A stretch of 64,000 bases of DNA from Granulosicoccus sp947495035 (GTDB lineage: Bacteria; Pseudomonadota; Gammaproteobacteria; Granulosicoccales; Granulosicoccaceae), in the NCBI RefSeq assembly GCF_050589605.1, contig NZ_JBNGOO010000004.1; one strand, written 5' to 3'. The translations under genes and the position numbers were made by a program. This document shows, piece after piece, positions 8,533-17,004 of this stretch. The stretch's first letter is position 1, and each line of letters opens with the position of its first letter. The notes beneath the pieces were generated by a model. It was not told where the DNA came from and made no database searches. It worked only from the letters and a program-made list of their open reading frames with translations.

Positions 8533-8642
8533 GTCACATCACGGCTGCAACTTGGCCAAACACTTCACAGCGCTGCCATACATGATCAGCGATTTCCTCT
8601 GCCCTGCCGCTAGTAACATCGTAACTGGTGTAGACCGCGGGC

Positions 8643-10316
8643 ATGAGAATAACAAGAAAAGGCGTCCTACTCGTCAGCAGCCTGTTTCTGCTGACTGGCT
8701 GCGGAGGTGGCAGCGGTACTGAGGCACTGTACAGCAAGGAGCCGGCGAGCGCGCCAGCACTTCCTGCCAGTGAAGTGGCCAATGCCGTGGCAGATGGCCC
8801 GCTGAGTCCCACCGAAGCCTTTCGTTTGCTGGAACAAGGCACATTCGGGCCACAGCTGGATGACATCATGACAGCCGGTGAAGAAGGTCCGGAATCGTGG
8901 ATCAACCGACAGATGCAGATGCCCGCCACCTTTCTCGGCGACGGACTGCGCAAGGCCAATAGCGACCGCTGGAACGAATACGTCAACGTCTGGTGGCGAC
9001 ATGCGATCCAGGCCGACGATCAATTGCGGCAACGAGTTGCATTTGCACTGAGTCAGATACTGGTGGTATCAGCCCACGATGGCCTCAGTGAAGAGCAGTT
9101 CGGACTGGCGAACTATTACGACATTCTGCTGCGACATGCCTTTGGCAACTACCGTGACCTGCTCGAGGAAGTCACCTTGAACCCCGTCATGGGTGAGTAT
9201 CTGAGCATGAAGGGAAATCGCAAGCCCGACACTGCCGAGAATATTCATCCTGACGAAAACTACGCCAGGGAGCTACTACAGCTGTTCAGTATCGGGCAGG
9301 TGCTGCTGAACAACGATGGCAGCGCACAACTCGATGCCGATGGCGTCCCCTTGCCAGCCTATGACCAGCACACCATCGAGGAATTCGCGCGAGTCTTCAC
9401 TGGCTGGCATTTCGCCAATGCGGAAGACTTCCGCTGGCCGAAGAACAAGGACTATCTCTCTCCCATGGTGGCCTGGCCCGACTACCACGACACCGACCCC
9501 AAGACTCTGCTCAACGGCGTCACCCTGCCAGCTGGCCAGAGTGCACGGCAGGATCTCGACGGCGCGCTGGACAATATCTTCAGTCATCCCAATGTTGCCC
9601 CCTTCATTTCTCGTCAACTGATACAACGCCTTGTCACCAGTAACCCCAGTCCCGGCTACGTCCGGGATGTCGCCGCGGTATTCAACCGTAATGCAGCCGG
9701 GGAACGCGGGTCGCTTGGCAGTGTCGTCAAGGCCATCCTGATGCACAGGGAAGCCAGAGAAGGGCATCTGGACAACCCTGCGACCTTCGGCAAGCTCAAG
9801 GAGCCGCTGCTGCGCGTAACACAATTGTGGAGAGCATTCGAACCCGACACCATTCACTATGACTTCAACTACGGGTGGGTCGGCAATGAACTGGGGCAGT
9901 CTCCACTGAATTCCCCGTCGGTCTTCAATTTCTTCCGGCCGGATTTCAGCCAACCGGGGGAGATCAGGAATCTGGGCATGGTATCTCCCGAATTCGAGAT
10001 ACTGGATGAATCCTCGATCATCACGGCAACCAATCGCCTGCTGGCCAACACGCTCTGGTCACACAACTACAAGAACGATGCTGATGCAACCCGTATCGCC
10101 ATCGACATCAGTCGGGAAATGGTTCTGGAAGTGGACTTCGACCTGCTGTTGGACCATCTGGATCTGCTGTTGCTCGGCGGCAGAATGACTGACGAGCTAC
10201 GCTCGGAAACCGTGCAACTGATGAATCAGCGGAATTACAACGGCGCTGCATCGCAACGCGTTGTGGAGGCCATTTTCCTGATTGCCTCATCACCGGAAGC
10301 GGCCATCCAGCAATGA
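8643..10316 (+). CDS. DUF1800-family exported lipoprotein
   Basis: A 557-residue protein with a lipoprotein signal peptide (lipobox LLTGC, Cys about residue 20) followed by a Gly/Ser linker. The body shows DUF1800 hallmarks: an early AFRLLEQGTFGP segment, RQRVAFALSQILV, NYYDILLRHAFGNYRDLLEEV and PDENYARELLQLFSIG. Proteins of this family are exported, have no proven enzymatic activity, and usually precede a DUF1501 gene, as here. It starts the two-gene unit, with 55 bases before the DUF1501 start. Its stop is clean and its length is typical. Confidence 0.88.
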   Translation: MRITRKGVLLVSSLFLLTGCGGGSGTEALYSKEPASAPALPASEVANAVADGPLSPTEAFRLLEQGTFGPQLDDIMTAGEEGPESWINRQMQMPATFLGDGLRKANSDRWNEYVNVWWRHAIQADDQLRQRVAFALSQILVVSAHDGLSEEQFGLANYYDILLRHAFGNYRDLLEEVTLNPVMGEYLSMKGNRKPDTAENIHPDENYARELLQLFSIGQVLLNNDGSAQLDADGVPLPAYDQHTIEEFARVFTGWHFANAEDFRWPKNKDYLSPMVAWPDYHDTDPKTLLNGVTLPAGQSARQDLDGALDNIFSHPNVAPFISRQLIQRLVTSNPSPGYVRDVAAVFNRNAAGERGSLGSVVKAILMHREAREGHLDNPATFGKLKEPLLRVTQLWRAFEPDTIHYDFNYGWVGNELGQSPLNSPSVFNFFRPDFSQPGEIRNLGMVSPEFEILDESSIITATNRLLANTLWSHNYKNDADATRIAIDISREMVLEVDFDLLLDHLDLLLLGGRMTDELRSETVQLMNQRNYNGAASQRVVEAIFLIASSPEAAIQQ

Positions 10317-10371
10317 GACAACAAGACAAGGCGTACACCCTGCCAACTACTCGGGAGCTTTTCCAGCAGCC

Positions 10372-11733
10372 ATGAACCACTATTCTCGCAGACGATTTCT
10401 CAAGCTGGGCTCGCAGACACTGGCTGGGGCCGGCCTGGCTCTGGGTGCTCATCCGGCCCTGACACTGGCCAAGGCTGCCGATTCCGGTGCGCAACCATAC
10501 GAGGATTATCGCGCACTGGTCTGCGTCTATCTGGAAGGGGGCTGCGACGGCTTCAGTCTCATGGTTCCAACGGGCTCCCATGAACATCAGGAGTATGCGG
10601 CATCACGCGGTCAGCTTGCCATACCTCGCAACCAGCTTCTCGAGCTGCAGGGTGGTCAATCCGCTCTCGGCCTGCATCCGGCTGCCGAACGACTGCAAGC
10701 ATTATTCGACGATGAGAAGCTGGCAATGATTGCCAATGTTGGCACTCTGGTTGAACCGACATCCAGAGAACAGTATATGAACAATGAAGTCGATGTGCCG
10801 GCCCAGTTGTTTTCTCACAGTGATCAATCCATACAGTGGCAACAACTGCAAGGCCGTGACCGATCCACCGAAGGCTGGGGTGCAAAGTCTGCGGAGTACC
10901 TGTCCGGTTCGCAAGAACGCGACTATCTGACCTCGATCTCTCTGGCAGGGTCGAACTACTGGCAATCCGGCGCTGGCCAGCGCCCCTTTTCGCTCACCGA
11001 ATCCGGCGTGCTGCAATACCAGGGCATGGACGGCAGCAACGACTGGCAGCAACCTCGACGCGACGCGTTCGAGCGAGTGATGAACATTCCAAGGCATCAT
11101 GTCTTCACGAAAGCCTACGCGGACTTGCAGAAACGCGCGATGAGTATCACGACCGAACTTGGCCAGGTGCTGGACGGAAATGCCGGTCTTTTCAGTGATC
11201 AGCCTGCAGACAACACACTGGCACAGAAGCTGAACATGGTGGCACAGCTGATTGCGGCACAAGACCAGCTTGGCCTGCGACGGCAGATATTCTATGTCAG
11301 CATGCGTGGCTTTGATGTTCACGATAATCAGAGTCTCGAGCAGCCCAGGCTGTTCTCGGAGCTGACTGAGGCTTTGTCATTTTTCCAGAACAAGATCGAC
11401 ATGCTCGGCATGGGCCAGCACGTCACTACATTCACGGCTTCGGATTTCGGCAGATCACTGCTGTCCAATGGCGATGGTACAGACCATGGTTGGGGTAACC
11501 ATCTGATGGTCATGGGAGGTGCCGTGAAGGGCGGTTCCATCTACGGTCAACTGCCCAGCCTGGAACTTAACGGTCCCGACACAGTGCATAATGGCCGTAT
11601 TCTGCCCTCCACCTCGGCAACTCAGTATGCAGCCACGCTGCTCCGCTGGATCGGCCTCGATGATGCCGCCAGGCATGAAGTGTTGCCCACACTGAGAAAT
11701 TTCTCCGAACACGATCTGGGGTTCTTCGCCTGA
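10372..11733 (+). CDS. DUF1501-family Tat-exported protein
   Basis: A 453-residue protein starting MNHYSRRRFLKLG, a clear twin-arginine signal, with the hydrophobic stretch and an ALA-type cleavage site near residue 34. The mature part belongs to the DUF1501 (sulfatase-like fold) family, with VCVYLEGGCDGFSLMVP near the N terminus and FTASDFGRSLLSNGDGTDHGWG towards the C terminus (read in two parts). The family almost always follows DUF1800. Export in folded form suggests a cofactor or metal, but none is proven. ATG 10372 is used because only this start gives the Tat signal at the N terminus. Confidence 0.9.
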   Translation: MNHYSRRRFLKLGSQTLAGAGLALGAHPALTLAKAADSGAQPYEDYRALVCVYLEGGCDGFSLMVPTGSHEHQEYAASRGQLAIPRNQLLELQGGQSALGLHPAAERLQALFDDEKLAMIANVGTLVEPTSREQYMNNEVDVPAQLFSHSDQSIQWQQLQGRDRSTEGWGAKSAEYLSGSQERDYLTSISLAGSNYWQSGAGQRPFSLTESGVLQYQGMDGSNDWQQPRRDAFERVMNIPRHHVFTKAYADLQKRAMSITTELGQVLDGNAGLFSDQPADNTLAQKLNMVAQLIAAQDQLGLRRQIFYVSMRGFDVHDNQSLEQPRLFSELTEALSFFQNKIDMLGMGQHVTTFTASDFGRSLLSNGDGTDHGWGNHLMVMGGAVKGGSIYGQLPSLELNGPDTVHNGRILPSTSATQYAATLLRWIGLDDAARHEVLPTLRNFSEHDLGFFA

Positions 11734-11850
11734 CGTCTGACAGGCTGTGTGACGTCGACAACCGACAGCCCTTTCGCCGACCAGTCGTGATTCGAGAGTC
11801 ATGCCGTAATGGCGTCGATCTGCATTCACGGGTTTGCTGGTGTCGGCTGA

Positions 11851-12088
11851 TGTGTTCTTTCTGACCTGCACTTTCTATCCTGCACTGTCTAACCTGCACT
11901 GTCCGACCTGCACTGTCCGACCTGCACAGTCCGACCTGCGCTGTCCGACCTGCACTGTCTGACCTGCACTGTCTGACCTGTTCTGTCTGACCTGTTCTGT
12001 CTGACCTGTTCTGTCCAACCTGCACTGTCCAACCTGCACTGTCCAACCTGCACTGTCCAACCTGTTCTATCTGACGTGTTCAGGCTGA
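11851..12088. repeat. 14-base intergenic minisatellite, 17 units
   Basis: Seventeen consecutive 14-base units of CCTGCACTGTCCGA and variants (TCTGA, TCCAA endings; TTCTG for ACTG) fill the space after the DUF1501 gene. Variant types are grouped in neighbouring blocks, which points to growth by local duplication. The unit is not a multiple of three. There are no unique spacers between units, so it is not CRISPR. The following 522 bases, to 12610, show no gene or structure that I can support. Confidence 0.95.
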
Positions 12089-12610
12089 CCATGCCTGGCG
12101 ACCGCCCTGCACTCGACAACTCTGCGCTCCAGCCAGCAGTGCTGAATCGCCCGCCGGAGTTGCAATGTCAAGATCAGGCAGGCCGGCCTTGACTCTGTCT
12201 GCCAAACATTTGACTCCCGTTGGGTTCGCCAGTCCGTTTGATCCAATCTTCGCCATTTGAATCGGTTTTCCCAGCCAGACAGTGCGAAGGAGCTTTGCCT
12301 GTGTGGATACGTTACATCGCATGGCATCCCGGACAGTGACGTGACAGAGTGTTACATGGAACCGACTGTACCCTTGGATGTCAAAGGTCATGCTGTCGGC
12401 GAAAATCGGTAACATGATCTGGCTGCAGGATAACGCGCGAGCCTGACCTTAGGAACAGGAATGCCCGGAAGTTCCACATCCCCGGACGACTGGATTTACA
12501 ATACAGAGGGTCCGCAAGCGTTTCCGCACCTCACCGGGTTCGGATGCACCAGGATCGGATCCCGGCTTCGGCAAGTCAATCGGAAGAACAAACCTGACAA
12601 TTCAGACGCA

Positions 12611-13423
12611 ATGACGAACACAACCAGGCAGACAATGAAACGACCAATGCGCCAGACCTGGCATGCAATGGCCGTAGTCTGTCTGCTGGTATCCAGCCTT
12701 GTTCCGGCAAGCGTTCATGCTCTGGAATTCCAGTGCGAACTCAATGGCGACATCCGCTACCTGAGGGTCGACATCCCCGGCGAAAATCACCTGTGCGAAG
12801 TCAGCGTCAAATACGAATACACCGGCGAACGCAAGGTGATGTGGAACGCCCAGAACGACTCTCTCTTCTGTTCGGCCAGAGCCTATGAACTGAGTGAGAA
12901 GTACCAGAATCAGTGGGGTTTCAATTGCGCGAAGTGGCCGGACCATGACGGTATCGACAACCTCTCTCCCTCGCAGCGGGCCATTGTCGACGTTCAGTTG
13001 AAACAGCTCATCAGTGAAGGCGAGAATGCCGAGGAGCCCTTCACGGTAACGGCGGTCAAGGCTGTAACCAGCACACTGCTGGATCAGGTACCGGGCACTC
13101 TGGCGCTGCAGTACTTCCTGTCCGATGGCAGTGACAGGACTCAGGTAATCGCCGATGACAAGAGCCAATGGACCGTGTTCGCCACCATCGACGATCTGGC
13201 TGCACACATTACAGGGAGTGCGACAATCGACAATGCGCTGATTTCATCCATCAGCGATAGCGGGGCGCTGGAAGTCCTGACCACAGTCGCCACCAGCACA
13301 CCGGGTCAGACTTGTCATGGCAAGCAGATTCTGATGACCAGCAACACGGGCACACTGGAGCCTCGTTCAACTCACCGGTTTGTCTGCAAGGCAGATACAG
13401 TGAGCCTCAACCAGAACGACTGA
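12611..13423 (+). CDS. Exported protein of unknown function
   Basis: About 270 residues. A Sec signal peptide (hydrophobic core MAVVCLLVSSLVPAS, cleavage after VHA) precedes a mature part beginning LEFQCELNGDIRYLRV. Several cysteines (FQCE, HLCEV, LFCSA, NCAKW, TCHG, FVCKA) probably form disulfides in the periplasm. I do not recognise a family. The start is uncertain: ATG 12611 or 12635 both keep the signal peptide, and neither has a strong ribosome site. The gene stands alone after a long spacer and converges with the CsaA-like gene, whose stop is 20 bases away. Confidence 0.68.
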   Translation: MTNTTRQTMKRPMRQTWHAMAVVCLLVSSLVPASVHALEFQCELNGDIRYLRVDIPGENHLCEVSVKYEYTGERKVMWNAQNDSLFCSARAYELSEKYQNQWGFNCAKWPDHDGIDNLSPSQRAIVDVQLKQLISEGENAEEPFTVTAVKAVTSTLLDQVPGTLALQYFLSDGSDRTQVIADDKSQWTVFATIDDLAAHITGSATIDNALISSISDSGALEVLTTVATSTPGQTCHGKQILMTSNTGTLEPRSTHRFVCKADTVSLNQND

Positions 13424-13443
13424 CACCTTCGCACACGACAGAC

Positions 13444-13782
13444 TCAGCTGAGTCGCGTGCCATTGGGGACTGCCTGCTCAGGTGAAACCAGAACAATGGC
13501 TCCATCTTCTCGTGCCATGCCGGTCACCAGACATTCCGACATGAAGGGGCCGATCTGCTTTACCGGAAAATTGACGACTGCCATGATCTGCTTGCCAAGC
13601 AGAGATTCGCGATCGTAAAGCTCGGTGATCTGTGCACTCGAACGCCGAGTGCCGATCTCGTCACCGAAGTCGATTGTCAGCTTCCACGCAGGGCGCCGTG
13701 CTTCCGGAAACGCCTGTACGTCGATGATGGTGCCGGCACACAGCTGCACCCGTTCAAAATCACCCCACTGAATCTGTTCCAT
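13444..13782 (-). CDS. CsaA-like tRNA-binding-domain protein
   Basis: A 112-residue single-domain protein of the EMAP/Trbp111 tRNA-binding OB fold, closest in pattern to CsaA. It starts MEQIQWGDFERVQLCAGTI and continues with EARRPAWKLTIDFG, a SSAQITELY segment, AVVNFP and FMSECLVTG. CsaA proteins bind RNA or act as chaperones for some exported proteins. The start at 13782 matches the usual N terminus; the frame extends to 13821. The 14-base palindrome at 13441-13454 overlaps its last codons, between two convergent genes. Confidence 0.85.
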   Translation of the reverse strand: MEQIQWGDFERVQLCAGTIIDVQAFPEARRPAWKLTIDFGDEIGTRRSSAQITELYDRESLLGKQIMAVVNFPVKQIGPFMSECLVTGMAREDGAIVLVSPEQAVPNGTRLS

Positions 13783-14098
13783 CTCTCCATCAATCTCATT
13801 GCCGTGCGCAACGCACATCACAAGACAGATGATAGCAAGCGCACGCTGTGCTCACGTAGTGCAGAGCAGCTCAAGTTTTCCTTCAACAGCCGGGCTGCAG
13901 GGCTCGACTTCACCTTCCCTGTGCCGACATAACCCCTGTACACCGAAGAACAGCGCCCTCTCTCCAGGCACCGCGATCTGGTAGATCCGGACGGACTCCG
14001 AACTGGAAGTTCCGAGGCTACCCGGCCCGCCTGGCAGGCTCCAGCGCATGCTCGATTGTCGATCTCCACAAGAACACGAATATCACGAGATAACGCAC
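13783..14098. other. Divergent intergenic region, nothing recognised
   Basis: This 316-base space separates the divergent CsaA-like and OmpA-lipoprotein genes and must hold their promoters. I see no clear consensus promoter, operator, RNA structure or repeat in it. Confidence 0.5.
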
Positions 14099-14785
14099 AT
14101 GAAACCATTCAACGCCACACTTGTCGCAGCGACAGCATCCATCCTGTTGATCAGCGGCTGCGCTACCGATGATCCAAATCGCCGTGCCAAGGCAGGTGCA
14201 GCCATAGGTGCTGTTGCGGGTGGTGTACTGGGCCACCAGGTCAATGACAAGAATGGACGCTACGCCGGAGCCGTCGTTGGCGCGCTCACCGGGGCTGCAG
14301 TAGGCAACTACATGGACAAGCAACAGCGCAAGCTGGAAGAGAGCCTGGAACAGGAGCGTCGCAACAAGCAGATCGAAGTCACTCGCATCGACGAAGACAC
14401 ACTCAAGCTGGAAGTACGTAGCGAAGCCTCGTTCGACGTCAACAGTGCCCGGGTCAACGACAAGTTCCGCAGCAGCCTGGAGGCCATGGCCGATGTCATC
14501 GGCGAGTATGACAAGACAGCCGTCCACGTCATTGGCCACACCGACAGCACAGGAACCGAAAGCTACAACCAGTCGCTGTCGGAAAAGCGCGCAACATCGG
14601 TCAGCCGCCTGTTCAGCGCCAACGGTGTGGATCGTTCGCGAATGCGCTTTTCCGGTCGTGGGGAAACCCTGCCTGTGGCAACCAACAGCACCAGCTCGGG
14701 CCGCAGCATGAATCGCCGGGTCGAGGTCTACCTGAAGCCGATCGTCGAAGGTCGGGAAGACGACGCGTTTCGTTCCCCCATCTGA
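14099..14785 (+). CDS. YiaD-like OmpA-family lipoprotein with glycine zipper
   Basis: A 228-residue outer-membrane lipoprotein. The signal peptide ends in LLISGC (Cys about 21). A glycine-zipper region (AIGAVAGGVLG, VVGALTGAAVG; residues about 30-75) is followed by a short charged helix. The C-terminal OmpA domain (about 100-215) has ASFDVNSA, VIGHTDSTG, SLSEKRA and NRRVEVYL. It resembles E. coli YiaD, which binds peptidoglycan and whose overproduction relieves envelope assembly stress. ATG 14099 is the start giving the lipobox at the usual place. It is a single gene by spacing. Confidence 0.88.
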   Translation: MKPFNATLVAATASILLISGCATDDPNRRAKAGAAIGAVAGGVLGHQVNDKNGRYAGAVVGALTGAAVGNYMDKQQRKLEESLEQERRNKQIEVTRIDEDTLKLEVRSEASFDVNSARVNDKFRSSLEAMADVIGEYDKTAVHVIGHTDSTGTESYNQSLSEKRATSVSRLFSANGVDRSRMRFSGRGETLPVATNSTSSGRSMNRRVEVYLKPIVEGREDDAFRSPI

Positions 14786-14844
14786 GTCTCCACAGTGATC
14801 TGATTATCCCGACGCGTCGTCTGTCGGGTCGACGGGATGAATCA

Positions 14845-14892
14845 CGGTGACCGGCATTCGCTGATGAGTCAGTCAGTGAATGCCGGTCATCG
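14845..14892. terminator. Long hairpin between convergent genes
   Basis: TGACCGGCATTC (14848-14859) is an exact inverted copy of GAATGCCGGTCA (14878-14889), with an 18-base loop. Three further pairs, one of them G-U, extend the stem to about 15. It lies 60 bases after the OmpA-lipoprotein stop and faces the SLC13 gene. There is no T-run on either strand, so factor-independent termination is doubtful. The right arm is part of the first 45-base repeat unit. Confidence 0.45.
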
Positions 14893-15046
14893 GCCTGCTC
14901 GTTCCTTGGCGAATCATTCGGCGAATACCGGTGATCGATCTACTCATTTCCTGAAGAAACACTCGGCGAATGCCGGTGATCGCTCTACTCATGTCCTGAC
15001 AAATCGGTCAACGAATAGCGATCATCGGCTCGAAACCCGGCTGTCA
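14867..15046. repeat. 45-base tandem repeat, four units
   Basis: Four adjoining 45-base units (14867, 14912, 14957, 15002) share a core like CGGCGAATGCCGGTGATCG. The middle two are most alike and the outer two are degraded. Because 45 is a multiple of three, the plus strand carries an open frame (14837-15154) with a 15-residue repeat rich in His, Ser, Asn and Arg. That frame has no visible ribosome site and runs into the SLC13 gene, so I treat it as non-coding. Confidence 0.85.
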
Positions 15047-15110
15047 GGACGGACACCGATGAGATTCCGGATTCCAACCTGGCACGCGAGGAATGCGCTG
15101 TGCAGTCTGC

Positions 15111-16895
15111 TCAACCGTGCAAGGGCCAGGCCCACAGAATGGCAGGCACGCTGATGACGGTGATCAGAATTTCCAGCGGTAGCCCCATGCGCCAGTAATC
15201 ACTGAACTTGTAGCCACCGGGCCCCATCACGAGCGTATTGCATTGATGCCCGATGGGGGTCAGAAAAGCGCAGGAAGCCCCCACGGCCACGGCCATCAGA
15301 AAAGGGTCGGCATTGACACCCAGCGTGTTGGCCATGGCAATACCCAGCGGCGCCATGACAAGTGCCGTAGCTGCATTGTTGATGACATCCGACAACAACA
15401 TGGTGACTACCAGTAGCAAGGTCAGAATCAACGGGATCGACAAGCCTTCGGTTACCTGGATGAGACTGTCCGCAACCAGCTGTGTCGTTCCCGACGTGGT
15501 CAGCGCATTGCCAACCGGAATCATGGCGGCAAGCAGAACGATGACAGGCCAGTCGATGTCATCATAGATCTGACGAGTCGTGAGAATACCGGTCAGCACA
15601 TAGGCGCCGACGGCGAGTATGAAGGCGATCGGCAGCGTCACCACGCCGGCGATGCCCAGACCAATCGCCAGGGCGAAAATGCCACTGGCCAGGGCTATCT
15701 TGCGAGTACGATTCAGGTTGATCGGTCGTCGCATCAGCGGCCAGAGCCCGAGGCTGCCGAATTGCTGATCAACCGACTCACTATCGCCATGCAGCAGCAA
15801 TACATCACCGGCCCGAAAGATCTGCTGCCGCAGCCGCTGTGTGACCGGACGACCTTGCCGGGCCAGCCCCACCAGAGCCAGCGTCCGCCCCGTCTGACGA
15901 CGAATGAATTCCACACCCCGTCCGATCAGTGGCGAGTCATTGCGTACGACCCCTTCAGCCATGATCTCGTTATCCGGACTGGGCTGGATGAATGTCGGGG
16001 TTGCCGTGCTGCGAAGTTCCAGCCCATGCTGGTCCAGAAAGGCCTTGAGGTCGTCCGATCGGGCTCTCAGGATCAGGATGTCCTCTTCGGCTATCTGGTA
16101 ACCGGCACGCACGGCTCGGGCAAAACGACGCTTGCCGGCAACCCCAATGACCTCCACATTGTCCTCATCCAGGCCGTCGACCTCTCCCAGCGTCTTGCCC
16201 AGCAAGGGCGAGCTGGCCGGCACCTGGGCCTCGGTGAGATAGACTCCGGCTGCCAGAGCACTGGCATCCTCCTTGTATTCCAGCCGCGCACGGGGGATGA
16301 GTCGCCAGCCCAGCAAGGTGATGAAGGCAAAACCGATGATGGCCACTGGCAGTCCGACCGGCGAAAAATCGAACATGCTGAAAGGTTCGCCGGACTCCTG
16401 AGCCCGGATACTGGCCACGATGATATTCGGGGGCGTACCAATCAGCGTCATCATCCCGCCGAGCAGACTGCCGAAGGCGAGCGGCATCAGTATCAGCGCC
16501 GGGGAGCGCTCGCGTTCCTGAGCCGTGGACAGGGCAATGGGCAGCATCAACGCCAACGCACCGACATTGTTCATGAACGCAGAGGCCACCGTCACAACCC
16601 CGGTCAAGGCGGCAATGTGCAGCACTGGCGTTTCGGTCAAATGGCTGATGCGGCTTGCCACCTCATCCACCACACCGGCGTTGCGCAATGCGCTACTGAT
16701 GATCAGGACCGCCGCTACGGTCACGACGGCCGGATGACCGAACCCCTGAAAGGCCTCATCGGGCGACACGATGCCTGCCAGCACGGATGACATCAGGGCG
16801 AACATGGCAACAAGATCATAGCGCCAGCGGCCCCAGACAAAGGCCAGAAGCGTTACCAGCAGAATGCCGCTGATCAGGTATTGCTGACTGCTCAT
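15111..16895 (-). CDS. SLC13/DASS-family anion permease with two TrkA-C domains
   Basis: A 594-residue inner-membrane transporter. Hydrophobic helices fill residues 5-200 and 390-590. Two TrkA-C (RCK_C) type soluble domains occupy about 205-290 and 305-385 in the central loop. The repeated family motif appears as SAFMNNVGALALMLP / GTPPNIIVAS in the first half and SDVINNAATALVMAP / TPIGHQCNTLVMGPGGY in the second. Such proteins move anions such as sulfate or dicarboxylates with Na+, but the substrate is not predictable. Length and layout are normal for the TrkA-C-containing subgroup. It stands divergently from the AstE/AspA-like gene, with 109 bases between. Confidence 0.9.
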   Translation of the reverse strand: MSSQQYLISGILLVTLLAFVWGRWRYDLVAMFALMSSVLAGIVSPDEAFQGFGHPAVVTVAAVLIISSALRNAGVVDEVASRISHLTETPVLHIAALTGVVTVASAFMNNVGALALMLPIALSTAQERERSPALILMPLAFGSLLGGMMTLIGTPPNIIVASIRAQESGEPFSMFDFSPVGLPVAIIGFAFITLLGWRLIPRARLEYKEDASALAAGVYLTEAQVPASSPLLGKTLGEVDGLDEDNVEVIGVAGKRRFARAVRAGYQIAEEDILILRARSDDLKAFLDQHGLELRSTATPTFIQPSPDNEIMAEGVVRNDSPLIGRGVEFIRRQTGRTLALVGLARQGRPVTQRLRQQIFRAGDVLLLHGDSESVDQQFGSLGLWPLMRRPINLNRTRKIALASGIFALAIGLGIAGVVTLPIAFILAVGAYVLTGILTTRQIYDDIDWPVIVLLAAMIPVGNALTTSGTTQLVADSLIQVTEGLSIPLILTLLLVVTMLLSDVINNAATALVMAPLGIAMANTLGVNADPFLMAVAVGASCAFLTPIGHQCNTLVMGPGGYKFSDYWRMGLPLEILITVISVPAILWAWPLHG

Positions 16896-17004
16896 ACGAA
16901 GAACTCGTTATTCAAGAAGATCAGATAGCACAGCTTTTGCATCATTCACTAATCGCGCCGGTTACTTGCGATTTGTTCCATAGAGTAAACCAGGTTCACA
17001 CCCA

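Noticed and set aside
11851..12088. CRISPR array
   Set aside because: Units are contiguous, with no unique spacers and no cas genes.
11567..12119. Minus-strand frames repeating Ser-Asp-Ser-Ala-Gly-Arg
   Set aside because: Translation of the 14-base minisatellite in several frames; no frame is favoured.
13441..13454. Palindrome GACTCAGCTGAGTC as a terminator
   Set aside because: It sits between convergent genes but has no T-run on either side, and overlaps the CsaA-like coding end.
15762..16790. Plus-strand frame of 342 codons
   Set aside because: Antisense to the SLC13 transporter; low-complexity His/Gln/Arg composition.
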